Shown: in pieces, positions 1-29,244 of the stretch
Layout: every line of letters starts with the position of its first letter
How positions within the stretch are numbered: the first letter of the stretch is position 1
Assembly: GCA_032716605.1 (NCBI GenBank)
Contig: CM064503.1
Location: 1,341,065 to 1,405,064 of the forward strand
Source of the DNA: Paralithodes platypus
Taxonomy: Eukaryota > Arthropoda > Malacostraca > Decapoda > Lithodidae
Direction: 5' to 3'
Length of the DNA: 64,000 nt
Program-made: the position numbers and the translations under genes
Notes under the pieces: generated by a model
What the model saw: the letters and a program-made list of their open reading frames with translations, nothing else
What the model was told of the DNA's origin: nothing
Database searches by the model: none

Positions 1-520
1 CTTTTAAAATCACTCATTCTTTCAAAATCCCCTCTCGGCCTCCCCCAAGCAGACGAAAGCTAGCGATACTTAGTGGGAGGGGATAAAAACCTCGTGTTAT
101 ACGAAGCCAATACGTAAGAATACGAAAAGGACCCACTGGTTTAAAAGGACCCACTGGTTTAAAAGCCATTAGTGAGCTGGATGCTGGGCTCTAGGTAAAA
201 CTCCATTGTAAAAGTGGTCTCGTGTGTGTGTGTGTGTGTGTGCGTGCATGAGTGCATTGGAGTGGTGTTTGCGTGTGTTTGTGCCGAGATTGAGGGCGAG
301 CTTGTTTTGGGGAGAGGTAAAGTAAAGGTGTGTTTATTTTGGTGAGTGTGTAAATTAGGGCGATATTTGTTTGGGGTTACTAAGCTAAATGTGTACATGC
401 ATGGACGGGTGAGTGTACGAATGTATACATGTAACCTACGTACGTGTAAGTGAAGGGTGGTATAATTTACGTTTTTGTGCAAATTGTGTACTGTGCGAAT
501 CCGTGTATTTAACATTACAT

Positions 521-555
<35 letters not shown>

Positions 556-655
556 AAAATGGGCAAATATATAACAATAGATGTGTCGTATTTGAAATTA
601 TCATATAAATACAAACACATGAAAATAGTTATCGTATGTAATTAAGAAAGGAAAC
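1..655. other. Unassigned AT-rich sequence with TG and poly-A runs
   Basis: Contains a TG run (about 222-241), a direct repeat GGACCCACTGGTTTAAAA (about 130-163) and a poly-A run (524-551). The 153-codon minus-strand frame is compositional (His/Thr from TG repeats, Phe from poly-A). Nothing gene-like was seen. Confidence 0.6.
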
Positions 656-1033
656 TTAAGACGGCTGAGAAGATAATAGGTAAGTAAGTCTACCCTCTAG
701 TCAACTGGAATTACCCTCCAAGTATAAAAAAAACTATACTCTGTTTCTTGTCATCTGACGGTAAATTGAATCCCTGAGCAGCTAATTTCTGGATACTTAA
801 TGGAAAAACATGAAACCAGTATGTCTCTGCATCGTATTAAGACCAAGTGTATATAATTAGCACCATATTTCACTACAAATTCTTCAGAATAACTGAACAA
901 ATCTTGATGGGAACTTTGCAATTTACCGTCAGCTGAAAATCAACAGAGCATAGTTTTTGTTTTATACTTGAAGGGTTATTCTAGTCGACTCATGGGTAGA
1001 CTTACTTGTAAATTATCCTCTCAGCCGTCTTAA
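656..1033. mobile_element. Family F TTAA foldback element, copy 1
   Basis: Starts TTAAGACGGCTGAGAAGATA and ends with the inverse, TCTCAGCCGTCTTAA. Inside are inverted copies of TAAGTCTACCC and of the GACGGTAAATTG word. The whole is a long imperfect palindrome of about 378 bp. Its right TTAA (1030-1033) is also the left TTAA of the next element. Confidence 0.7.
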
Positions 1034-1400
1034 GGGGAGACTGACCGTTTGTTTGGTCTATTAATTCATTTATTCATAATTGTTTTTTAAGTTTCCTCCC
1101 TAGACCTCCATCAAGCTTAGGAAAAGACCCCTAGACCCCCCTTCAAGATAAATTTGTAATTTTTTCGGTAGAAAATGTCCCGGCCGAAAGCCGGTTCCTC
1201 TTAAAATTGCAGGCTCGCTATCGCTCGCCTGGACAAAATCGACACCTAAATGGCACGAAAGGTCTTAAAATTTACAACGAAATGGGGCGAAAGGTGGTAA
1301 AATCCCCAAACTAATAGGCCGAACGTCTTATAATCTCAAAACTAGTGGGTCTAAACATGAGCGAGAAGGGGGTCCAGAAAAACAGTCTGCCTCCCCTTAA
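1030..1400 (-). mobile_element. Family A TTAA foldback element A1, complete
   Basis: Bounded by TTAAGGGGAGACTGACCG and CAGTCTGCCTCCCCTTAA, terminal inverted repeats of about 16 bp. The reverse orientation carries the GGCTCGCTATCGCTCGCC block, a hairpin CCGGCC-GAA-AGCCGG and degenerate 32-bp repeats. No coding capacity, so it is non-autonomous. Confidence 0.8.
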
Positions 1401-2192
1401 ACTTCCTTTCTAAATTACATACGATAACTATTTTTCATGTTTTTATTTTTACATAATAATTTCAAATGGCTCTGTCACTCTTTCAACTATGGGGGAGGCA
1501 CTCTCTACAGGCTGTTCTGCCTTTTGCCTCCCTCCCTCACGTAGAAGAAACAAAATACTTATGTAATTCTAAATACATATATAAAACACAATATATACTG
1601 AAGTAATTTTAAATACACGGACTAACTACTGACGACCATCATAACCACTCGAAACCATAATGAATTGCCTGGCCCAAACAACAAGACCCCACACAGTGTA
1701 CTAATAAACAACACAGCTGTGGCCTAGCACGTCGTAAATCAAAATAAAGGCATTATTGTCGGGGGCGGGCGGCGAGTAACGAGCCTATCACTGAATCACC
1801 GGTAAGTGTGCAGTCGGGGAATGAGCTGGTAACCCTTAATGAAAACATGAGAGTGTAATTGGATGCTCGGTTAATGATGGGGATTTACAACCTGTGCGAT
1901 ACGGGACACACGCGCAAAAAAAAAAAAAAAAAAAAACGCGCCAAAAAAAACAAAAAACAAATTGATTTACGAGCTCATGTGTTGTTGTGTCGCTAAAGTG
2001 GGGTAAACACCACCGAATTTGTGAGCTAGGTCGAATACATAAACTGTTACAAAAAAGTGCATATAATTTTGGCACCGAGAACAAAAAGAGTAAAGCTAAT
2101 ATTGACATCAGCCCTGCTAACCTTTTGCCTGTAGCCAAACCAGAGTGGGATGTGAAGCCAGTACTACAGTACAAACTAATTTGCTTGTTTCC
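1401..2192. other. Unassigned sequence
   Basis: AT-rich, with a short poly-A near 1917-1936. Two overlapping short frames (1836-2174 minus, 1987-2196 plus) show no recognisable domain. Nothing else supported. Confidence 0.5.
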
Positions 2193-2557
2193 TTAAGGGG
2201 GAGGGAGTTGCATTTTCTGGACTCCTTCTCCATGTTTAGCTCCATTAGTTTTGATATTCTACGACGTTCGCCCCATTAGTTAATCTATTGCAAGACTTTT
2301 TGTTACATTTCGTTATCAATATCAACACCTTTCGTGCCATTTATGTGTCGATGTTTTCTTGACGAGCGACAGCGAGCCTGTAATTTTGGAGGAAACGGTC
2401 TTCGGCCGGGCTATTTTGCTACCGAAAAATGTACACATTTATCTCGAAGGGAAATCTTGAGGTTAATTTATTAAGCTTGATGGAGGACTAGGGAGGAAAC
2501 TAAAACAATAATATAATAATGAATATATAAAGTAATATATAAACCCTACCTCCTTAA
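2193..2557 (+). mobile_element. Family A element A2
   Basis: Starts TTAAGGGGGAGGGAG and ends ACCCTACCTCCTTAA. It has the 32-bp repeats, a GGCGAGCGACAGCGAGCC-like block and a hairpin with TTC loop (about 2398-2410). Its right end is the first unit of the following minisatellite. Confidence 0.75.
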
Positions 2558-3118
2558 CGTTTAGTACAATAAATAAAGTAACATATAAACCCTACCCCCT
2601 TAACGTTAAGTACAATATATAAAGTAATATATAAACCCTACCTCCTTAACGTTTAGTACAATAAATAAAGTAATGTATAAACCCTACCTCCTTAACGTTA
2701 AGTACAATATATAAAGTAACATATAAACCCTACCCCCTTAACGTTTAGTACAATAAATAAAGTATAATAAACCCTACCTCCTTAACGTTTAGTACAATAA
2801 ATAAAGTAATGTATAAACCCTATCCCTTTAACGTTTAGTACAATAAATAAAGTAATATATAAACCCTACCTCCTTAACGTTTAGTACAATAAATAAAGTA
2901 ATGTATAAACCCTATCCCTTTAACGTTTAGTACAATAAATAAAGTAATGTATAAACCCTATCCCTTTAACGTTTAGTACAATAAATAAAGTAATATATAA
3001 ACCCTACCTCCTTAACGTTTAGTACAATATATAAAGTAACATATAAACCCTACCCCCTTAACGTTTAGTACAATAAATAAAGTAACATATAAACCCTACC
3101 CCCTTAACGTTTAGTACA
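2525..3118 (+). repeat. 46-bp minisatellite seeded on a family A end
   Basis: About 12 units. Each has about 33 bp of the right tail of element A2 (AAAGTAATATATAAACCCTA, then CCTCCTTAA) plus 13 bp of flank (CGTTTAGTACAAT). Units differ at a few sites (CTCC/CCCC, CTACC/CTATC). Confidence 0.9.
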
Positions 3119-3454
3119 ATGACGTGGTTTATTCATTCCTTTTGCCTAACAGACAGTTTTATTAAGCTTAGGATTTTATTTGTTTGGTCAAGAGGAAAAC
3201 TAAACCATCAGTGTAATGAATCGTTCTATAATTATATATTGGATAACGAGACGATTATAGTCAGTCAATGTCCTCTCGTACTCAAGCAGTTATTATGGTT
3301 AATTACGTTCAATATATCTGACAACGAACTGACCTTTTTATTCAGAATATTATTGGATTATTTGAACTACTCCCAATCCGGTTTATTGAATTCAGAGTGC
3401 TTGTATTCAAAATGTGAGTTAGCCTAGATTGAGACACGCTAAGCAATTTGTCTT

Positions 3455-3716
3455 GAGAGAGTGGTTTTATCTGGACCCCTTTCTCCTCATTAGTTTTGAC
3501 ATTTTGAGACGTTCGTCTAATTAGTTTGGCTATGTTAAGACCTTTTGCCCCATTTATTTGTAAATTATTAAACCTTTCGTTCCGTTTATGTGTCGATGTT
3601 TTCCTGGCGAGCGATAACAAGCCTACATTTTACGATGAGCCGGCCGAAGGCCGGGAAATTTTCCTATCGAAAAAAATTACAAATTTATCTCGTTGGGGGG
3701 TTGCTTGGTTAGGTTA
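3455..3716 (+). mobile_element. Family A element A3, diverged, ends lost
   Basis: Keeps the GGACCCCTTTCTCC start, 32-bp units, GGCGAGCGATAACAAGCC and CCGGCCGAAGGCCGG, ending before a recognisable TTAA terminus. Confidence 0.65.
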
Positions 3717-3981
3717 ATGACACAATATGGTTCTTTGGGAGGTATGTTTTATCATTGTTGGATAATGCGTAAATACTAATTTGCACCGATAATGACATAT
3801 ATGTGAATGATGTATGGGTCATAAAGATTATATACTGTATAATATGGCATAATTATCGAGGTACCTCCATTATAGTATAAACTCAACCTTGACCAATTCT
3901 AATATTAAATTTATAAGACGTATAGCCCGGAATTTATAAGACGTATAGCCCGGAATTTTGTACTCCTCTACTTCCTTCTTC

Positions 3982-4177
3982 TTAACCCATTGTGGATCAT
4001 GACGCGTTTTGATAATTTATTCTGGCTATCATTAGACGATTGTATCCAGAGTAGGAAGGCTATATGGAAGTCAGAGTGTGGATTGGGCCAGTCTTTACCC
4101 TTTTAAATCCCACAGATTCTTCATAAACTGTATAAGCTCGTCTAATGACAGCCAGAACAAAATGGCCAAGGGGTTAA
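3982..4177. mobile_element. Family C TTAA foldback element C1
   Basis: TTAACCCATTGTGG at the left and GGCCAAGGGGTTAA at the right. The inner inverted words ATTCTGGCTATCATTAGACG and CGTCTAATGACAGCCAGAA pair. About 196 bp, non-coding. Confidence 0.7.
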
Positions 4178-4440
4178 TTCTACCCTCTGATAACACATTG
4201 TCTCTTTTGTCTATCCTGCCTCTTAAACCAAAATGGCCAAGGGGTTAATTCTACCCTCTGATAACACATTGTCTCTTTTGTCTATCCTGCCTCTTAAACC
4301 AAAATGGCCAAGGGGTTAATTCTACCCTCTGATAACACATTGTCTCTTTTGTCTATCCTGCGTCTTAAACCAAAATGGCCAAGGGGTTAATTCTACCCTC
4401 TGATAACACATTGTCTCTTTTGTCTATCCTGCCTCTTAAA
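4155..4440 (+). repeat. 71-bp minisatellite seeded on the right end of C1
   Basis: Four near-identical units. Each joins the last 19 bp of element C1 (AAAATGGCCAAGGGGTTAA) to about 52 bp of flank ending in CCTCTTAAACC. Confidence 0.9.
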
Positions 4441-4744
4441 CCAAAAACATTACTCTCGCTACAAGAGTCAATTTCCCGCAGCTTCCGAAGAACCTCTCGG
4501 GGTGAATATAAACACCGTACGAGGAGGAGCACTTTCTTGCCGACGTTTCTCCAAAGGTCAAGACTATCCCGCCGTTCGGCCCTCATTTCCCGCCCATAAA
4601 TACCGCCCCCGATAAATGAAGGGCGTGCTGTTGTTTGGGTTGGAGGAGGGGAGGGGAGGACATCACGTAGTTTATGGTGAAGTATGGATGGCACTTGGCG
4701 TATCGTCTTAACCCTCTTAACCCCTTCAGCACCATGGCGCATAT

Positions 4745-4745
4745 T

Positions 4746-4816
<71 letters not shown>
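4745..4816. repeat. (TA)n microsatellite
   Basis: Near-perfect TA run of about 70 bp. The preceding 4441-4744 stretch holds no supported gene; near 4712 it has TTAACCCCTTCAGCACC, a solo family C/G-type end. Confidence 0.9.
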
Positions 4817-4822
<6 letters not shown>

Positions 4823-4979
4823 AATCTGACTAGTGCTTTCAGAAACGTAGTACCTGGCTAATAATAGAAGATTTCAATTGAATTTGCGAAATAACTCCCG
4901 GAACCTAGGATTTAAAAAATGGACTCTTGAATTTTAGTCATTGTTGCCTTTAATTCTGATAATACTAGGCGATTTTATT

Positions 4980-5222
4980 AAATTCGGGAGAGACCTCTTG
5001 TAGTCAAGTGGTATAATTCGGGAGAGACCTCTTGTAGTCAAGTGGTATAATTCGGGAGAGACCTCTTGTAGTCAAGTGGTATAATTCGGGAGAGACCTCT
5101 TGTAGTCAAGTGGTATAATTCGGGAGAGACCTCTTGTAGTCAAGTGGTATAATTCGGGAGAGACCTCTTGTAGTCAAGTGGTATAATTCGGGAGAGACCT
5201 CTTGTAGTCAAGTGGTATAATT
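4980..5222 (+). repeat. 34-bp minisatellite, about 7 units
   Basis: Tandem ATTCGGGAGAGACCTC + TTGTAGTCAAGTGGTATA units, almost invariant, in AT-rich sequence with no gene. Confidence 0.9.
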
Positions 5223-5356
5223 TGTAATCATTACAATAAATAATTAGTAATTTTAAATATAACCATTCGACGCTTTATATGAGGCTTATTGTATTGTATT
5301 TGGGATTAACAGTCTTGGTTGGAACTGATGCGATGGTTCCTTTTTATATTTGTAAA

Positions 5357-5572
5357 TCTGTGCCGGCGACGTCTTTTAACTTTGTTCTGGCTACTATTAG
5401 ACGATTTTATTGAGTTTAAAAGGGGCTCTTCCAGCAATTAACAGGCTTCGAACTATCTCAGGTAACCATTATTAATACCGGTACCATTAATCCTTCTTTA
5501 ACTGCACAAAGTCGTCTAAATATAGCTAGAATAGACTTTAAAAAGACGTCGCCGGTACAGAAGGGGTTATAA
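5357..5572. mobile_element. Family C element C2
   Basis: Palindromic: GTGCCGGCGACGTCTTTTAA at the left and AAAAGACGTCGCCGGTACAG then AAGGGGTTA at the right. The inner words TGGCTACTATTAGACGATTT and TCGTCTAAATATAGCTAGAA pair. The right TTAA is decayed to TTAT. Confidence 0.75.
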
Positions 5573-5768
5573 TTATTCGTATTTTCCTGAACACCTATTA
5601 TGCCTCTCAAAGCTGCCTAATATAGCTATTCAGTTGTATTCCTAGTTTCAAAGTAATAACATTGATAGAGAACCCTATTACTGTCATTGGCTACGTATAA
5701 ACACGGACAAAAAATGAGATCGAGGGTATTTCCGAGGGACACAAGTCATACATACAGGCAACGTGTGT

Positions 5769-5821
5769 GTGGTTTTTTTTTATTTTTTTTCTCCCCCCCC
5801 CCCCCCCCCCCCCCCCCCCCA
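5769..5821. repeat. Poly-T then poly-C tract
   Basis: T-rich run followed by about 30 C residues. A likely sequencing-difficult site. Confidence 0.85.
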
Positions 5822-5872
5822 GGAAGTTATGTGTCAACGGCCATAAGTATTTGCCATTATTAGCTCGTCACG

Positions 5873-6125
5873 TTTTTTGGGGCTATTAATTCATATATGT
5901 TTTAGTTTCCTCTCTAGACCTCCATCAAGTTTTAAAAAACACCCCCTAGACCCCCCTTCAAGATAAATTTGTACATTTTTTGATAGCAAAATTTCCCGGC
6001 CGAAGGCCGGTTTCTCTTAAAATGACAGGCTCGCTGTCGCTCGCCAGGAAAAGATCGACACCTAAATAGCACGAAAGGTCTTAAAATTGACAACGAAACG
6101 GGTCGAAAGGTATTGAAATCGATCG
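5873..6125 (-). mobile_element. Family A element A4, truncated
   Basis: Has CCTCCATCAAG, CCGGCCGAAGGCCGG and the GGCTCGCTGTCGCTCGCC block, then ends inside the 32-bp repeat zone about 490 bp before the gene start. Confidence 0.7.
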
Positions 6126-6616
6126 TTCTCCGGGGGGGAGGCGTAGCGAGGGCGCGTGAATTATACGTCTGGATGGGGGGGCGGGCGAGGCAGGGGAGGG
6201 TTACGACAGCAAGGTACGATCAGCTGGCCCGGGACCCCTCACGACGCCGCTCCTGCTTACGTCACGTTTACGAGGCATTGAATTCACGCTACCAAACTGA
6301 GCTACCTGGGAAATGAGAGTTGGTCTACCCTGGGAGTTCTGGGATATATGTACCAAAATCCATGGCCGGTTCACGCCTAGTAAGGATAATGGCAAACATG
6401 GGGATCGTGGGGGCATTATTGATTTAGCTCCCTCCCTCGCTAAATATTATGGTCGTCAAAGGAGTATTGACGGGAACCGAGTTGCGACGCGGCGAGCTCA
6501 TAAACCAGTCGTAGTTGAGATTCCGCCCGGTGGCAGTACCTCATTTTGACCCAATATTTTGGCTAAAGTGGCATATAATCCTAGACTGACGCCTCTCAAC
6601 CCGCCGACGCCACAAA
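6126..6616 (+). promoter_or_regulatory. CpG-rich leader/promoter candidate of the Myb/SANT-like gene
   Basis: This stretch between a truncated family A element and the start codon is GC- and CpG-rich compared with its surroundings. It holds a CRE-like TTACGTCA at 6257-6264 and a weak TATAAT at 6574-6579. It is one of the few stretches here not made of recognised repeats. Promoter function is inferred from position and composition only. Confidence 0.35.
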
Positions 6617-24770
<18,154 letters not shown>

Positions 24771-25060
24771 GATGAAAAGAGAACAAAATACAAAATGAGA
24801 CAGGTTTTGCTATGAGGAAGAGGAATATGTAAAAGACGGGGGAGCTCTTGGAAAGAAAGGTGTTTCAATAGGAGTTCAGATTCTAATGAAACTCCTCGGG
24901 GAACTCAGGGGCGACCGCAACTAAAGATGGAAAGAAAGAGATTCAGTTAGGCGCAGGAGACAGTTGGATGAAAGAGGAACATCTAAAAGACGACATACTT
25001 ATATGGGACGAGAACCGTGTTAATAGCAGTCCAGATTCTGATTTGAAATGAAATGTGGAC
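24771..25060 (+). repeat. Decayed tandem copies of exon-6 end and 3' UTR
   Basis: The end of the last exon (from about 24718, GAGTCCAGATCCTAATGGAG to the stop) recurs after the stop at about 24872 (GAGTTCAGATTCTAATGAAA), with a matching CTCAGGGGCGACCGCAACTAA. A shorter match lies at about 25027 (CAGTCCAGATTCTGAT). The period is about 155 bp and includes non-coding sequence after the stop (a shared TAAAAGACG word). The copies are frame-broken, so they are duplicated 3' sequence and not exons. Confidence 0.65.
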
Positions 25061-25492
25061 TTTTCTACAGATCAACCTCTCTTGACAAAAGTTGTTTGCC
25101 GTTGATGATTCAAATAATTCTTAAAGTCCAGTGTTATCGTCTGGACTCTGGAGGTAACCATAGTGTCTGAAAGGTTTTATTGTTGTAAGTAAATTCTATG
25201 AGCAAAGATATCATACTAACTTGATAGCGTTTTCGTATCTATGTACAGTAAGTAGGAACAAAAATGCAACTGCAAACGTTTAATTAATACACATAATAGG
25301 GTTACGTGCTATACAAATTGTACCTGAAATATATATAATATATTGAAACTACCATTGTGAGTGGGTTTTTTCCTCCCTATAATGACCATGTAATCTTACT
25401 CGAAGCACTAGCAAATCGTAAACAATACTTCATTAAAAATTCCAAAATATGGACAGAGATACTACTGCGTGTCGTGTCGTACAAGGCGGCTA

Positions 25493-25727
25493 TTAACCCC
25501 TTCAGACTCATATGACGCAGAGGTTGCCAGATTAGCATTAAGAAATAGAGTTCTCTCACTCTTATAATTACCTCTCCAAAATTAGTTTTCTTCCCACAGC
25601 TAACTCAAAGACAACTGCAGAGGTTGAAGTAACTAAACTAAAGGTTTCTAAATACCCCTGATGGTAACAAAGGCTTTAAAGTATCCCTAATAGGCTCAAA
25701 ATCGCGTCATATATCGGAGAGGGTTAA
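25493..25727. mobile_element. Family G TTAA foldback element
   Basis: TTAACCCCTTCAGACTC at the left and TCGGAGAGGGTTAA at the right. Both ends carry ATATGACGC in inverted orientation. About 235 bp, non-coding. Its right half matches the insert at 15.05 kb. Confidence 0.65.
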
Positions 25728-25760
25728 GGATGACGAAAATCCGGACCAATGGTCATCCTA

Positions 25761-25766
25761 AATAAA
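25761..25766 (+). terminator. Possible poly(A) signal AATAAA
   Basis: AATAAA lies about 1 kb downstream of the stop of the Myb/SANT-like gene and just before a family B element. It is the first clear canonical hexamer noticed after the gene. Chance occurrence in AT-rich DNA is quite possible. Confidence 0.25.
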
Positions 25767-25796
25767 GGTTTTCTATTGCACGGTGTTGTAGCACTG

Positions 25797-26183
25797 TTAA
25801 GGGGGCCCACCTCGCTTTTTTTTTATCTTTCTCTCCCTCTCTCTTTGGCTTGTATCCAATCGGCCCCATTCAGCCTACTGTTTTAAGACATTTAACCCCA
25901 TCCAGGTGTCAATATTTTCCTGGCGAGCGATAGCGAGCCAGCATATATATATTTCTTGTTTTGACAGCAAGCTAAATTTGTACATTTTTAGATAGAAAAA
26001 TGTCTCCAGCGAAGCCGGATTTCTCCATACAATGTTGGCTCGCTATCGCTCGCCAGGAAGAAATCGACACCTGGATGGGGATAAACGTCTTAAAACAGTT
26101 GGCTGAATGGGGCCGAATGGATACAAGCCAGAGAAAGAGAGAAGAGGAGAGAAAGATAAAAAAAAGCAGGTGAACCCCCTTAA
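25797..26183. mobile_element. Family B element B2, complete
   Basis: TTAAGGGGGCCCACCTCGC to GGTGAACCCCCTTAA, with both arms (GGCCCCATTCAGCCTACTG and its inverse), two GGCGAGCGATAGCGAGCC blocks in opposite orientation and a central TCTCCAGCGAAGCCGGA hairpin. 387 bp. Confidence 0.85.
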
Positions 26184-26623
26184 AACTGGTGTGACGCAGA
26201 TAGGTGTTGCAGCAGGACTTCATTTAGTCTTCCTTACATGGTGGGGTAGTGTTATGGCAGGACTTTAATATACTACACCCAACTATTATACAGTACACAT
26301 TAGTCTGATTTTGGAAATAGGATTTGAACATGTCATTTACATCAGGTCAGGTGAAGGTATTGAGGGATAAGCCTTTACAACGGCACCTCGTAGCTACTCT
26401 CTACGTTTCTTATTTTCTGAAGAGTGTAGAGAGGAGCTTCTTCTCTCCAACGCCTCGTTGGAGAGAGGAAGCTGTTGGAGTGGCTTTGTTATGTGTGTTT
26501 TTTGTATTGTAGGCTATCCATTAGTACGAATTCGACTACCACCAGACGGTCATATTTATCTTAGGAAGGATTTGTCGTAGTTATACGGTTATCGATATAT
26601 AAAGTAAATCAGGTCAATACTAT

Positions 26624-27008
26624 GAATGGTAAAAGAAAAGAAGTTAGTCAATGAAATCCGTTTTCTATGAAATTTATGTGAAAGAAAACGACCTTTTACT
26701 CACAGACTGATTATATTTTCTACTCATTATAATTTTGAAGGTGTTACGTTAGTGTGGTGATTTTATAACCTTTCCTCCCATTTATATATCAATATCACTC
26801 GACAGGAAAAAATCGATACTTAAATGGTACGAAAGGTCTTGATATTGATATATAAATTGGACGAAATGTTATATAATCGCCACACTAACGGAACACCTTC
26901 ATATAATCAGTAGAAAATATAATCAGTCTGTGAGTAAAAGGTCGTTTTCTTTCACATAAAGTTAATAGAAAACGGATTTCATTGACTAACTTCCTTTCTT
27001 TTACCATT
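26624..27008. mobile_element. Long near-perfect palindrome (foldback I)
   Basis: AATGGTAAAAGAAAAGAAG at the left is inverted at the right end (CTTCCTTTCTTTTACCATT). The arms of about 165 bp match closely. The tip holds ACAGGAAAAAATCGATACTT and GGTACGAAAGGTCTT, which are family A words. Confidence 0.8.
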
Positions 27009-27039
27009 TATTTTTGATGTATTATATTATTTAGCTTTC

Positions 27040-27785
27040 TTACATTTGGAATCCCATTACGCCATCAGACAGTACACTAGGACCATACGCCTGGGAAAGT
27101 GTAGATAGCAGAGAAGGGGTGTTGTAGATAGAGGAAGCTGTTGGAATGTCTTTGTTGTGTGTTTTTATTAGTCTGTATACGTCGTCGAGGTGTCCCCCGA
27201 CTGGGTGCAAGCATATGAGACACGCTAGGACGTACTACCACACTCACTAAATAGTCTGCCTTGGCTGGGATCAAACCCAGGCCAAGCAGATTCACACGCT
27301 TTGATTGTGGTTCGTTTTTTATTTTATTTTTTGCCATAAGCCCCATTTTTATTATTTTGTTATAATTTTTTAGTAATGTCATTAACTTTACTATAATATT
27401 ATGATTATCCAGTGTGTTCTTTGGTCTACATTTGCATTTAGCCTTAACAAAAAGTAGATACGAGGTGCCGTTGTAAAGGCTAATCCCTCAATATCTTCAC
27501 CTTACATTTGGAAGCCCATTACGCCATCAGACAGTACACTAGGACTATACGGCTGGGAAAGTGTAGATAGCAGAAAAGAGGTGTTGTAGATAGAAGAAGG
27601 TGTTGGAATGGCTTTGTTGTGTATGTCACTAGTCTGTATACGTCATCGAGGGGTCCCCCGACTGGGTGCGAGCATGTGAAACAAGCTAGGACGAACTACC
27701 ACACCCAATAAATGTCCGCTTTGGCTGGGATTGAACCCAGATCAAGCAATTTCACACGTGAGCGTGCTCTCCACTCGACCTGAAC
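27040..27785. repeat. Interspersed direct duplication with tRNA-like segment
   Basis: The block ATTTGGAATCCCATTACGCC (27046) recurs at 27507, and both copies run through CATCAGACAGTACACTAGGA, TGTCCCCCGACTGGGTGC-type sequence and GGCTGGGATTGAACCCAG, a minus-strand B-box-like word. This suggests two copies of one SINE. An outer inverted word, CCTTTACAACGGCACCTCG (26370) versus CGAGGTGCCGTTGTAAAGG (27462), encloses the region. Confidence 0.6.
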
Positions 27786-28029
27786 TGATCTAATTGGTTG
27801 TGATGATGCATGACCTCCTGCAACAATAGACAAAATAACCAATCCTGCTAATAGTATGATAAATTTCTTGGCGTGTTTCAAAGATGTTGGTGTTTTAAAT
27901 AATATTCAGTATTTTCAAACACTATCAACAAATAACATAAAGTCTCGGGACGACGCTACCAGGCGATTTGTACAGACTAGCGTAACATATTCAGTTTTCC
28001 TCGTCACTAAAACCATTACATAACCTAAC

Positions 28030-28370
28030 TTAATGGGCCGGTTTTCTGGACCACTTTCTCCCTCATGTTTAGCCCCATTAGTTTACAGATGTTAAGATGT
28101 TTGTCCCATTACTGAGTCGATTTTAAGACCTTTCGCCCCATTTCTTCGTCAATATTTAGACCTTTCATGCTATTTAGGTGTCGATTCTTTCCTTGGCGAA
28201 CGATAGTGAGCCTGTAATGTTGGAAATTTTCCTACGAAAAATGTACAAATTAATCTAGAAGGGGGATCTAATGGATGTTTTTTGTAAATTTGATGGAGGT
28301 CTAGGGAGGAAACTAGACAAATAATGAATACATGCAAAAATCGCCCAAAAAGTTAACCATGCCCCCTTAA
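28030..28370 (+). mobile_element. Family A element A7
   Basis: TTAATGGGCCGG start and CATGCCCCCTTAA end. Has 32-bp units and GGCGAACGATAGTGAGCC; the CCGG hairpin is deleted. Confidence 0.7.
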
Positions 28371-28382
28371 CCTTCTTCATCA

Positions 28383-28596
28383 TTAACTCCTGCTGTACCG
28401 GTGACGTCTTTTAAAGTTGATTCTAGCTATATTCAGACGATTTTGTGCAGTTTAAGAAGGATCTGGGGTAGTAAAATGGTTAAGTGAGATAGTTCGAAGC
28501 CTGTTAATTGCTGGAGTCCCTTTTTAAACTGAATAAAATCGTCTAACAGTAGCCAGAATATAGTGAAAAAGACGTCGTCGGTACAGAAGGGGTTAA
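28383..28596. mobile_element. Family C element C5, complete
   Basis: TTAACTCCTGCTGTACCGG to CGGTACAGAAGGGGTTAA, arms GACGTCTTTT and AAAAAGACGTCGTC. 214 bp, only about 12 bp from A7. Confidence 0.8.
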
Positions 28597-28777
28597 AACA
28601 TCCCTCCAAATAGGTCAAATACCCACTATTACGAAAGGGTCCCGAAACATAGCTCTCAATTACAAGCTCATTAGCCTGATCTCTGTATGTTGCAAATCGC
28701 TCGAGAGGATTGTAGTTGATGTCCATTAACAAGAGTCCAACAGATTAATGTCTGAGGATTATATATACGGTATATAC

Positions 28778-28818
<41 letters not shown>

Positions 28819-29240
28819 CTGTTGTGTGAGCGTGTGTTGCCTATCCATGGCGGTCCCTTTAGATATAGAGGATGTGCTTGTCAAAATTAATAATTTGTTT
28901 TGTTATACGGCAACGGTTATCGAACTTTTAAATGTATACATCTAGAATTCTAGATAATATATAATAGGGTTTAAATTTGTGGTGTATTTAGTTTCAGTGC
29001 GATAACATAAGCCAACCGACTTGTTCAACTATGTCCACTACAAAACTCCAAAACTCGAGAATTACAGTGAGACTTCCTACTCAGTATCAGGTCAAGTGAA
29101 TGGCGGGGGATAAATGCCTGATAATAGTTTACAAGTGTCCCATAATTTCATAGACGGCCGCATGTTGGCCATACCCTGATTCAATTCAAAACTATATTTT
29201 GCTAATTTTTAATCTTTCAAGGTTAGAATTATATAAAGTA
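28597..29240. other. Unassigned sequence with a (TA)n run
   Basis: TATA-rich run about 28758-28815. No supported gene. Confidence 0.5.
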
Positions 29241-29244
29241 GCTT

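Noticed and set aside
2525..3118. Telomeric repeat because of AAACCCTA words
   Set aside because: The word comes from the family A tail; the unit is 46 bp and not a telomere repeat.
6313..6549. 78-codon frame upstream of the gene
   Set aside because: No known domain, and it ends before the start codon without a splice link. It may be leader sequence.
6574..6579. TATA box for the Myb/SANT-like gene
   Set aside because: Only about 40 bp before the ATG and weak in an AT-rich genome; kept only as part of the broad regulatory candidate.
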